From Glandiceps talaboti (taxonomy: Eukaryota > Hemichordata > Enteropneusta > Spengelidae): a stretch of 64,000 bases of DNA. The notes below the pieces were generated by a model that searched no databases, had not been told where the DNA came from, and was given only the letters and a program-made list of their open reading frames with translations. Of the stretch, positions 23,791-34,495 are shown piece after piece (position 1 is the stretch's first letter; every line of letters starts with the position of its first letter). A program made the position numbers and the translations under genes. Where the stretch lies: positions 12,737,001-12,801,000 of the forward strand of contig NC_135558.1 in NCBI RefSeq assembly GCF_964340395.1, in the 5' to 3' direction.

Positions 23791-24065
23791 TAATAGACCT
23801 CTCCAAAATTTGCCATGGTGGCACTCTACTTCCTGTCTGCGTGTACCTTGTGGGGTATACATGGTATAGGTTACTCGGTTAATCATAAGAGCACTGCTGC
23901 TTTCCTTGATGTCTGAACAATACAAAAAACATCCCTGATTTACACTTCTATAGAATACCCAGGGACAAAGCACTTAAGAAACAGTACAATGAGGTGATGA
24001 TACCCCCAATTTGAGTGAGGACGCTTTTTTCTCAATTTCCTTTTGCAGTCTGGAATGGCCTATTA
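23791..24065 (+). mobile_element. ~280-bp MITE, copy 1 (second copy 49884-50164)
   Basis: The left end taatagacctctcca and right end tggaatggcctatta form imperfect inverted repeats. The interior (ggttactcggttaatcat, gaggtgatgatacccccaat) is shared in order with 49884-50164. Both copies are in the same orientation, and no coding frame is conserved between them. Confidence 0.75.
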
Positions 24066-24274
24066 CTTCCACAATATATCTTGTGCTGCACTAGCCTAGA
24101 ATCCAGCTATGTGGGGTATTGGGGTCTCACCTTTCCCCTATGCATGGCATTTCGCTAATGGCCATGTAATCAAACCTAATATTAGATTACGATTTCCTGC
24201 AGTGACATTCAACCCCACTTAGATGCGTATACATTCATCATAAAATATATCTCTTTGTGATTGGCTGCTCCTGC

Positions 24275-24785
24275 CTATTAGGCCTAAAAATAAAAATTGT
24301 TTGGTTCCGGTTACCCGACCCCACCTAGTTTTTCACTGCCAACCAAACTATTTTTTAACATATTCAACAAAAAAATAATAAAATCATGAAAATTGTGAAG
24401 TCTCACAAGAAATAGTGGATGATGAGGAAACTGACATCAACTCAAAAAGACAATATAAAACTGTTTTTCCAATCTGTAATGGCTGTACATTTGATACGAA
24501 GAAACCAATAACACAGAGACCATATGGAAAACAACAGAAAACATAACTACCTGAAGTAGACACTGACACATTAAAAAAAACTACCCACCCCATCTACTAG
24601 GTATTCTAAAATTGAACATAATTAGGTCTTTAATCAGTCACTAGAAGACATGGTCATTAAACTGTCTCTATCACCACCTGTGATTTTACTGCGTGTTCTG
24701 GTTTCCGAATCAAGTAGTTATTAACTTAGAAAACTTAGAGCATAATCGGAACCACGCAATTTCCTTTTTTAGGGCTTAAGATGGA
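24275..24785 (-). mobile_element. ~450-510-bp MITE, copy B with recognisable terminal inverted repeats
   Basis: The ends read aggcctaaaaataaaaattg + tttggttccggtta on the left and, as reverse complement, a near match with gcgtggttccgatta on the right. The interior is the inverted copy of 16270-16735. Compared with the copy at 27965-28350 it carries about 150 extra bp just inside one terminus. Confidence 0.8.
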
Positions 24786-25139
24786 TTCATTAGTATTCTA
24801 ATATCCATCTATGTTACCTCACAGCAAGACAAATTTAAAACCCGATACAAATTTATACCTTCTTTGTGGCCAAAGCTTCATTAGTGAAAGACTGATAGCA
24901 AAATACCAGGTGGTAAAAGAAAGATGAGAGCCTTAAAATCTCCACCAGACTGGATAATAGGCTACTTGGGCACGTATAAATGTACTCTATTCTCCATTAT
25001 TTTTTCTTCACTATGCTGGAAAATTTTTGTCACATATCGGTTTTGTTACTGCTCATGTTTGGCTGATTGGAATAACAGCCTATAATCATGATTATACTCG
25101 ATAAAAATGATAAACAATGAAAATTGTTGGAGAAGAATT

Positions 25140-25810
25140 AGACATTATTCCCCAATATTTTTCTTTGTTCAGCCAAGGAAAATATGAGTGACCTAAGGGG
25201 GCTTTGTCACTATGAGTCCTTAGATGAGTAGTGACAATCCCTTAGGTCACAAGTACTCTCCGGCTGAATGAAGAAAAATATAGGAGAATAACATAATTAT
25301 ACCAGTAATATCAAAGAAAAATCAGGGAAAGTAATGGTAATTTTGAATGTTTTGACTCATATTTCAAACACAACATAACCATGACATAGACATGCTTTAT
25401 CGCGATGTAGAACGACCATGGGTACAAATGTATATGTTCCATATTTTTTTGTTCAACTTGGCTTGTGCATGGTATAAGATATTTTACCAAGATATTATAT
25501 TGTCAAGGAAATATGAGTGGCCTAAGGAGTCTTGTCACTAGAAGTTGCAAGTTGAGTAGAGACAGAAACACCTACATGTAGCGCAAGTGTTTTCAAACTG
25601 AATGGAAAAAACACATTGGAGAATAATATAATTATACCCACACAAGCAAAATTGATGTAAAGTCGAGAAGAGTAATGGAAACTTTAGACATTTTGACTCA
25701 TAATTCAAGCACCAACGAACAAATGATGCAGACACTCAGCATGACATAGATAACCTGGGTATAAATCCCATATTTTTTGTTCAAACATTTTCAACTTGGC
25801 TCGTGTGAGG
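25140..25810. repeat. Direct duplication of a MITE-like block beside an exon
   Basis: 25142-25480 and 25500-25810 share the order: aaggaaatatgagtg(a/g)cctaagg, a hairpin-like middle, gagaata(a/t)ata, ataattatacc, ttttgactcata, gacatag and catatttttt. Within the first copy, the ends cccaatatttttctttgttc and its inverse ttcattcagccg...gaagaaaaata form a foldback of about 155 bp. The second copy stops about 50 bp from the donor of the exon at 25864. Confidence 0.65.
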
Positions 25811-25863
25811 TAGATAAAAGTATAGTCGCCATTGGTAATCCAATGAATATATATCTCACTTAC

Positions 25864-25953
25864 CTTATCTGAGTCAAAAACATTGAATACAAAATTAGCA
25901 AACTTGCTGGGATCACCATTTGGAAAAAACTGTTGATAAATAGTTTGGAATTC
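25864..25953 (-). CDS. NCS1: NCS-1 exon (EF1 helix to first part of EF2 loop)
   Basis: This 90-bp, 30-codon exon is phase 0 at both ends. The acceptor is a T-rich tract ending TTTGCAG at 25954 and the donor is GTAAGTGAG from 25863. It reads [20 protein letters not shown] followed by [10 protein letters not shown]. This corresponds to the vertebrate NCS-1 stretch FQKIYKQFFPFGDPTKFA...FVFNVFDENK, with only conservative changes. The FFPxGD motif forms part of the hydrophobic groove that binds targets. The EF2 calcium loop starts at the Asp of DSDK (loop positions 1 to 4: D, S, D, K) and is completed by the next exon. The intron on the 3' side begins immediately with a duplicated repeat block (25140-25810). 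Confidence 0.97.
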
Positions 25954-26649
25954 CTGCAAAAAAAAAATGTTTTTGTGAAAAACTGCTCGATGTGGATTTG
26001 ATGAAAATTCCTGTAAAACAACACAGAATATTACAACTTATAGTGAAAATTTGCTCTATGTAGATTTGGCAAAAAAAAAAATTACAGTAAAACAAAACAA
26101 AAGTATAGTGACTAAGTCTGTTAGCAATCTGATTAAAATCCGATGTAGTGTACACTTCGTGATTTCTTTCTGGCTGTTACGTTTACTGTTGTTTGTTCTT
26201 TTGTGGGCACTACAATGTCAACATCTGACACAACACCATACATGTAGACATTCCCATACCAAATCTCAATGCTGTGTGAATTCACTCAGCGAATGAGAAT
26301 GCGTAATTTGCACCAAAACATATAGTACACTGACAGTACTTCATAATGCTCAGTTTGAAAAGAGCATGAGCACAGAGCACAGACAGCAATGTTATTTTAT
26401 TGTTATTGTTGGGTGGTTCTCTTCCATTTACATAAATTTGTATATTAAGCACTTCCATGTAAATGAGAGGTTTGTGAGGTCAATAAATTCATGCATGATC
26501 ATATTTAAGTATGATCATTTCATTTTGGTTCACAGAGGCTAAAAATGTGATGTCCTTACTTTTTGTGACAAGCTTACAATAAATTCAGGGAAACCATAAA
26601 ACTATGTGTAAGAAGCTTAGGAGGAATGGCAAAGTACAAGAATTCTTGG

Positions 26650-26935
26650 AACCTTTAATAACATTTTATCTCATGCTAGAGGGTCAAAATAGAACAAGAA
26701 GGTTGACTTATTCTCAGTACCTGTAATAACATTTTATCTCATGCTAGAGGGTCAAAATAGAACAAAAAGGTTGACTTATTCTCAGTACCTGTAATAGCAT
26801 TTTACCTCATGCTAGAGGGTCAAAATACATGTACAACAAGAAGGTTGACTTATTCTCAGTACCTGTAATAGCATTTTACCTCATGCTAGAGGGTCAAAAC
26901 AGAACAAGAAGGTCGACTTCTTCTCACGCTCACCT
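26650..26935. repeat. 68-bp tandem repeat, four copies
   Basis: The unit (acctgtaataacattttatc ... gttgacttattctcag) repeats at 68-bp spacing (26651, 26719, 26787), with a fourth copy after a 6-bp insertion. Identity is high. Confidence 0.95.
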
Positions 26936-27964
26936 ATCAAAATGCATGTGATGTATGTGCAGTGGAAATTACATGCACGGTGTCAACCAAGAAATCGAAT
27001 GTTCATTATTTTTATGCTGTGCCTAGGTAGTAATGCTAATAGTAATATTCTATTTCAGGTAATGAGGGTTTGCAGCGAGCTCTACCTACATTACAAAGTG
27101 GAACATGGCCGTCTTGCAGCAAAATAGCTATATCATGTACATGCATGTACTTACTACAAACTAGTAGTCATGATTCTGGTGATGATACATAATATCATGA
27201 TTGGTTTGAACTTTCTGACTGAAGTTAAATACACAGTGAAGTAATCAGGGCACCATGCAGTCACCATAATCATTTATAAATATCTATTTCCAGGAATTTC
27301 CAAGAACGATTTCAATTCAGGGAATTTTGAGAACATCTAGGTACTATAAACACAAGAACTTTGTCCTTTGTAATCATCCAGAAGTATGAAGTACTTGTGT
27401 TGTTTGGTTTCGTTTTTCTAAAAGCAGTGTCTTTGTGGTGATAAAGTACGTAAAAGCTGCAGGAAATTCCCGAGTACTGTCCAAGGATTCCCAATCAAAA
27501 TTATACGACAAAACATACGAAAATCTAACTAAATTTTCTAAATTTCCCTGCGAACTTACTATGTTTCCCAAACTAAAGCAAAACTACTCTACATGTAATA
27601 ACAGTGGATTTATATTGTCTTTAAACTCACGACTGGGTTGATAAATGTTATTTTCCTAGATTCAATCTCGTCTGTCAGCTGCATCATATTTCCTCTCTGA
27701 TAAGTATATATCCCCCCAAAACTGTAATTATGAATTCATGACTGATGAAATAACTGATAACCATGCTTTGAAATATTTCACAGGTAGGAAAAAACGATCT
27801 GATTATTTTCAATATGCCAAATGTATAATGTTGATTTTTTATATAGACAAGGAAAATACATGTACATGTGCTCTGTACAGTAAGGTGATTTCTTCCAATA
27901 TTTCATCTCATGGTGTTGCAATTTTTTACTCTTAACAGCACTTTTTTAGCAGGTTCCTAGGACC

Positions 27965-28350
27965 TAATAAAAAAAATTGTGTGGTTCCGATTACACTCAA
28001 TTTTAGAATAGGTGGGGTAGGTGGATTTTTTATTTTATTTTTTATTATATTTTTTTCAGGTGTGAGTGTCTAGGTAAGGTAGTTATGTGTTTTTCATATG
28101 GTCTCTTGTGTTATTGGTTTCTTCCCATTATATGTACAGCCATTCCAGATAGCTTGAACAGTTTTTTTATTGTCTTTATAAGTTGGTGTCAGTTTCCACA
28201 TCCACTATTTCTGGCGAGACTTCAAAATGTTCGTAATTTTAATATTTTTTTCTTAAAAATGTAAAAAAAACAAAGTTTAGGGTTGGCAGTGAAAACCTAG
28301 GTGGGGTCAGGTAGTAACCGGAACCAAACAACTATTTTTTTCTAGGCCTT
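27965..28350 (+). mobile_element. MITE copy C with terminal inverted repeats
   Basis: The left end (aaaaattgtgtggttccgat) and the right end (ccggaaccaaacaactattt, inverse) match the termini of copy B at 24275-24785. The interior is collinear with A and B but lacks their extra ~150 bp next to the left end. It is non-coding. Confidence 0.8.
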
Positions 28351-29232
28351 ATGTGTAATCACTTACATGCATATACAAATGTAGATCTACAACTGTATAA
28401 AAACACCAATGTGTTTGCTTGAGTATAGTAGGAAGACTTCACAAAACAACAACATTAGGTAAAACCAACAATACAACTGATACAAAAACAACTGTGAGTG
28501 TCTCTAATAAAAGTTCACCAGAGATTTTTATCAGTTTGTTGTGTTTATAAAGTTAAACTGTAACCGTAACAGTCAGACTGGATTGTTATAATGTGTGGTG
28601 TTGTATCAGCAAACAGACTTATAGGATCCTGGGCCTTGTGGTTTTTATGCTTTGATAAGTTACCCACACTAATTACACCATGTCTTTGTATGGAAATATG
28701 TCTCATTCCTGCTTACTGCACGCAAGCAAAAGCACCGGTATTTTTTCAAGGGTTATAACACATGCAACGCTTGTCATGTATAATGCCAATTTTTCAATGA
28801 TAAACAATACATGTACACACTTTAGAATAATAAGTGTTCTTCACATATTAATTCACCACAAGATATATCTTCTGTATAACTTTTAAAGATTTCACAAGTT
28901 GAAATGAAATATGACTGTTTCAGATATAATCTATCAAATGGCTTTTGTAAAGATGTTTATTTTTTTATTGATGAGAAAAGTATACCACAGTGACAGTATA
29001 TATAATCTTAGATGCGTTCTCTCATATATCATTTCATCATGTGTTAGAACTTCTACGTTTTTTCCCCTATAACTTTTAAAGATTTCTCAAGTTAAAATGA
29101 TAGATGACTATTTTTTTATGTAATCTTTGAAATGACTACATGGTTTTGTATATGTACATGTATTGTAGAAATGTTTAATTTTTTATTGATGAGGAAAATA
29201 TACCATATATTGTTAGCTGTGTATTATTATCA

Positions 29233-29313
29233 TCGTCGTCATCCGGCGGCGGCGCCGGCGTCGTCGTCATCGTCATCATCATCATCATCATCATCATCAT
29301 CTTCTTCTTCTTA
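29233..29313. repeat. (CAT/CGT/CTT)n trinucleotide tract
   Basis: An imperfect trinucleotide repeat with a GC-rich start (cggcggcggcgccggcg) that runs into cat and ctt units. It yields a poly-Ser frame with no other support. Confidence 0.9.
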
Positions 29314-31189
29314 TTTTTACTTTTACCAAAGGGTGTTATATATATATCTATGATTTCTTCTGTATAGCTTCTGATGATATCACAAGTTGTGAAGTAATGG
29401 GACTATTTCAGATATAATCTATGAAATATCTACATGTAGTATGGGCATTACAAAATTTTTGATTTTGATTTTGATAAGGAAATATGTCTTCTCTAGCATT
29501 TTTCACCTAAAAAAGTGCAAAAATGTATTTTATTTCCCAACTAAAGTTTAATAAGTTTCCTAGCTATGAAAATAATCTGAAAACTTACAGTATATTCAGT
29601 TTGATACGTAATAGCAATAACTGTATGAATGTTGAATGTTGTTGATTTACTGTAACACAAGATGGTGAACGCCCAAATTTCATTTATAATTTCATATCAC
29701 AAAATTTGGAGAGACTGTAAGCACTTTGATTTTCACGGAAATTGGTCCCAATGTGCAATCTACCTTAAATTCTGAGATTATTCAGAAATCTACTTCAAAC
29801 CTATGACTTAGTTGACTCTTAGCACTCCAAAATGAAAACATATACAACTTGTAACACTCAAGTAAAATGTTTGCACGATTTGCCAAAATTGTTAATAGCA
29901 TCCATGTCAAATGGAAAACTGTTATTTGCTGATTATCACCCCAGTATGAGATGTCTCTCAATGTAATTAATCTGTAAACAATGATAGCAGTGCCAAGCAA
30001 GTAAATAAACCTGTTGCTGGTTCCAAGATACAAATGTACACTGCGCGTCTCTCCATACAATACCATGTATTGTGTATGCACTGAGGGGTTTGCATGTGCT
30101 ACTCAGGGGGATGGTTATCTCCTGACCATACCCTGGGTTCACCAGTAAAATCCATCTCTGTCATTGATGACGTTTAGTCTTTGTTCTATAAAATCACTCA
30201 TAATCAAAGAGGTCAACATGTCTTTCCATCATTTCCTGATGAAAATGTTATTTCAAATATAAAAAAGACAAAACAAGACAAAGTGTAACAACATAAGCGA
30301 CGTCCTCTCACGCAATGCATCTTGAAACCGGAAAATCTACTATAGTAGTATAGTCAATAACTAGAGTGTAAACATAGATGCCATAAAACATTATCTAGAT
30401 CATGATCTCACTGTCAGCTATAAATATAATCATGGTTGTGAGGGCTATCATTCACTCTAATCAGTCTGGTATTCCTCAGCAGAAAACACAAAGTGACTAA
30501 AAAGTCCACTTACTAGGTTTACATTAGAGTTAAAATCAATTGAATGAGTATACTTTTACACTTGATATGAATGCTATAAAATGAGTTTGACAAATACAGA
30601 AAAGTGTTTGACTTAAGTGTTAAGGGTTGTAAAATCAATAGTCTACTCTACATGTATGTCACCCCTCTCTGCAGTGCCAGAAAATGCAAACATTCACAGA
30701 TTCAGATCCCAAAACATTTTCTTCATTTGGCTTGCACTTAAGAAGCTGTACAAGGAATTTCAATAATCTTTCAGGATGTGACGACAAGAGTTTGTATCAT
30801 TTTGTGACAGGACCTTATATCTCTAAGTGACTGTGAGCCCTTAATGGCCTTATGTTCATAATATTTTCCGAGGTTGAAGATAGATAAATGAAGGATGGCA
30901 ATAAATGGGAAATTTTAGTATCTTTTATCGCTGACTTTGGGACTGGATGACAGCTGCTTAACCCAAGGCCACTGAGTACAATTAAGTGAAATTCTGATCT
31001 ATGTCTATACATTTAGTATACACCTACCCAGTACATTTACCTACCCGCCCTCCCACCCACCTACAGCACATGTACCGGTACCAAACTACACCCACCCTCC
31101 TCCCACACACACATGCATGTAAATGTATACATGTGCTTGTAAGTTGTACAAATATATATAAACTCAGAATCAAAGTACACAATTAGATA

Positions 31190-31350
31190 TTAGCCCCAAT
31201 ATTTTTGCTTCGTTCAGCCAAGGAAAATATGAGTGACCTAAGGCCAGTAAGGGGCCCTTATCACTATGAGTCGAAAGACGAGTAGTGACAACCCTTAGGT
31301 CACGAGTATTTTTCAGCTAAATGAAGAAAAATATTGGGGGATAATATAAA
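31190..31350. mobile_element. Foldback MITE, further copy of the 25142 element
   Basis: Ends cccaatatttttgcttcgtt and (inverse) gaagaaaaatattggggg pair as ~20-bp inverted repeats; inside them gagtgacctaagg pairs with cccttaggtcac. The downstream flank (ataattatacca ... ttttgactcatattt) is also shared with 25300-25400, so the repeated unit is longer than the hairpin. A weaker relative is at 61100-61220. Confidence 0.7.
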
Positions 31351-31796
31351 TAATATAATTATACCATTGCCAGTAATATTTTAATGGCAGTTTTGACTGT
31401 TTTTGACTCATATTTTGAACACAGCAGAACCAATGATGTAGATTAACACACATTGTAGTGACATAGACAAACCAGAGTATATATTCCATATTTTTTGTGT
31501 TGACTATGACTCCTGCATCATCGTATAATTTAAATCAAACACATTTTTCACGATATTCAAACATTCAATACAGCAAATAATATTCAAGCCGTACAAAAAA
31601 TTTTCTGAAATGCAAAAGTAGGTAGTTGCCCAGTCTTTCATTTAAATAGCATCCCTCAAGAGTTCTAAGCTATTGGGATTGAAAAGGCAAACTTTTAAAA
31701 GAAAGCCCTAGGTGATGAATTCAGTGTCTTTCATATTGACACTGCAGTATACATACATGTGTACCTGTCTACAGACTTTCCATCTGTTGCTATGAT

Positions 31797-32692
31797 GCCG
31801 TTACCATGACAACAAATCAATGTTGTACTTAGAGATGACCATAATGAATGCAATTTGAATGCCCATAAAAACGAGGATAACACAATAGAGACAAAAAATT
31901 GTGATTCAATCATTTAATATTTGGGTTGTTTTGTGTATCCTGTATAAAAACACACTTAGATCTAAAGTAACATGAAGAACTATACGCAAGGAAATGCACG
32001 TACATAATTATAAGAATATGTATGATCAATGAAATGCAAAATGAAATACCAACTTTGAAATTGAGCAAATTACACAAAATGTACTAAATCTCATCATTAT
32101 GGTAACAAAGAACAAGTTCATCCCTTTGATTAAAATCAAGCAGTCGTGTGGTTACAAAGCTCAGCTTTCTTGTAGCTTTCTTTCCGGTTCAACATTGGTC
32201 TGTGCAGTTTGTAAGGAAAAGCATTTTATTCAAGGAAATGACAATGGCTTCCCATCCGCTATGTAATTTGCAGACGGGGGAGAAAAGGACACTGGCCAGT
32301 CTTTTATTCTTGTGAAAATACATTTCTTAAAAGGTCATGATGATATCTTACGTCTGTCTTCAAAGTATGACATCAGTAAATACGTCATTACCATGGCAAC
32401 AACATGTATATCATTCATAACCATGGTAACATCATTTGCATCTTATCATCGCACTTATAGTCATATATCATATGATGGACATATGGCATTTTTATACAGA
32501 CAGCTTAAGTTACATATGCATGTTTATCTTGGGGTATACACTGTATCTTCAATATCACTACGTCTTAGAACCAAAATACTGAAAATCTTAAGTAGCAATG
32601 TATTTCCACATTTAATAATCTTCTATGACCAGTTTTCCCAGAAACTGAAAGGGATTGGGTATTCAGAATTTGACATCATTGCCATGGCAACT
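31797..32692. promoter_or_regulatory. Cluster of RFX X-box-like palindromes
   Basis: Four close matches to the X-box (GTTRCCATGGYAAC) lie within 0.9 kb: GTTACCATGACAAC near 31800, ATTACCATGGCAAC at 32387, ATAACCATGGTAAC at 32417 and ATTGCCATGGCAAC at 32679. A CRE-like TACGTCA is at 32380. RFX proteins bind such sites in ciliary and neuronal genes. Function here, as an intronic enhancer of a neuronal Ca2+ sensor, is inference. The surrounding text is weakly repetitive (catca..), so duplication could also explain the cluster. Confidence 0.4.
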
Positions 32693-32924
32693 GACTGTAT
32701 TTTTTTTTTTAGAATAAATGTCAATCATATGATGAAAGCAAAGCTTCCTTCATATTCAATTCCTAATGATGAAATAGGATACACATGATGCCTAAAGGAA
32801 CTAAGTTAATTGGTCTTGTTAATAAGAAAAATTTAATATCATCAGCAAAATTGAGTTTGGGCAGTCATTATGTACAATCTCACTCTTTAAACAGGCAAAT
32901 ACTGCAGTGGCAATCTAGGTTTCA

Positions 32925-34495
32925 GTTTAGACCAAATAAAAAAAGTTGTTTGGTTCCGGTTACCCGACCCTACCTATTATAGTTTTTACACCTTACTTAG
33001 GCGAGAAAAAAAATTGTTTCTGGTCAGCACGTGCATCGCTTAAATACCCTCACGTTGGTCTTTTTTTTTTCCTGTTTGCCCAGCCCATGCAGTCTGCACA
33101 TTCAGGACGAAACACAAAAATAACTCTCCCTACTTCAGTGAAGACAACTGCAGAGTCAATCATGAACAAGCAAATGACATCTGCCATACATACACACTTG
33201 CTCTAAAGTACTAAATAAAAAGAACAGTAACTGTCATAAATAGTACAAAATGTAGATTTTGTGATAGGTTTGTTTAGAATAAAAAAAATAAAAAAATAAA
33301 AAAAAAATTCATGTTTTCGCACCACTTTAGACAAAATGTCCTGACCAGAAATAATTCTGTCTTCTTTCTTTTTTTGGTCTAGGATTGACCCAGACTTAAA
33401 CTAGTGTTTTGGTGTGGTAGATTACTTTAGTGGGTGATATTGATAGCTGTGCCTCTGTTGCGCGGATGTAAATCACCCTGTAATCAAGACAGTGTACATG
33501 TACACGTACAGCCACTTGATTAAAACTAGGTACATGTATCAAAAACGCCACCCTACTGAGCATCCAACTCCACTCAATGGCTTATATCCTCATAAGATAA
33601 CAGTGTCTATTGGTAAAGCCGATGCCTTGATTATCAGTGTCGTAATATACAACCCAACATCAATTGTTGTGCTTGTTACAAATATGCATTAGAGGGAGCC
33701 AAAATCAGGAATTGAACATGACAAGACTGAATTAATGAAGGCAAACTCTGGAACAGAAAAATGCTTATATGATAATTATGACTTATGTTTTGCTTGGCAG
33801 CCATAATCAAGTTGAATTATGTAATATAAACACTGGGTCCAGAAGGGATAAACAGCTTTAATTTCATCCTTTCCTCAATTATTATTATTATTATTGTTGA
33901 CTTTATCTAATCTCGATAAATTGTTGAGACATAGGCTCTTCTTACACAATGTGGAGAAGGAAAATATACAATTTTTTCCATTAAAGATACACTTACACAC
34001 ATAATAAAATGTCAAATGGAAAATTCGCAAACAAAATGGCTGCCAGGCCGCCATATTGGATCGTATCACGACAACAATGAATATGTACATGTATGTCATA
34101 GAACACTGTCCTAATGCCCACTTTGAATGAGATCTGTTCAAGCATGTCTGAGTTATGGCTTTAGACAGGGAAAATTTGCAAACAAAATGGCTGCTAGTTG
34201 GCAATATTGGATCGTATCATGAATCAAATTGACATGCATATGTATGCCATTTGTATGTTACCCTCTACCAAGTTGGAAAAAAATCGGTTCAGGCATCTCC
34301 AAGAAACGGCTCTGGACGGACGGACGGACGGATGGATGGACAGATTGACGGACGGATGAACGGACGGACGGAACACAATTCATAAGTCCCCGTCCCAGAC
34401 TTCGTCCAGCGGGGACTAATTAAAAAATCTACCTACCCCACCTATTCTAAAATTGAGCGTAATCGGAACCACATAATTTTATTTGTAGGCCTAAT
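32925..34495. mobile_element. MITE of the A/B/C family split by nested insertions
   Basis: 32935-32985 matches one terminus (gttgtttggttccggttacc, cgaccctacctatt). 34425-34495 matches the other end (ctaccccacctattctaaaa, ttgagcgtaatcggaaccac). Between them lie about 1.4 kb of other material: a possible small element at 33005-33360 with atttctggtcag ends, and the repeat ending in a GTCCCCG hairpin at 34000-34420. Confidence 0.55.
34018..34420 (+). repeat. Repeat with duplicated block, (GGAC)n tract and 3' hairpin
   Basis: caaacaaaatggctgc + caatattggatcgtatca recurs at 34030 and 34193, about 165 bp apart. A ggacggacgg tract (34314-34372) follows. It ends in a stem-loop, agtccccg ... cggggact (34386-34418), a typical terminal structure of dispersed repeats in marine invertebrates. 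Confidence 0.65.

Larger units (their letters stand above)
21542..25863 (-). other. NCS-1 intron (phase 0) interrupting the EF2 loop
   Basis: 4.3 kb bounded by GTAAGT (25863) and CAG (21542). It contains three related blocks with 'ccaacatagcagtgac' and 'atgaaacacatgg' words (22310, 22490, 23020), a 275-bp MITE (23791-24065), MITE copy B (24275-24785) and the duplicated block 25140-25810. No coding sequence is seen. Confidence 0.9.

Noticed and set aside
16442-24593. Shared start MGWVVFFNVSVSTSGSYVFC in two frames, 16442-16666 (+) and 24593-24384 (-)
   Set aside because: The similarity comes from the two inverted MITE copies; the frames diverge and are not conserved in the third copy at 27965-28350.
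32312-32788. 158-residue open frame on the plus strand
   Set aside because: No domain, no repeats of known families and amino-acid use typical of AT-rich non-coding DNA. It spans the X-box-like cluster and a poly-T tract, and no splice-compatible neighbours were seen.
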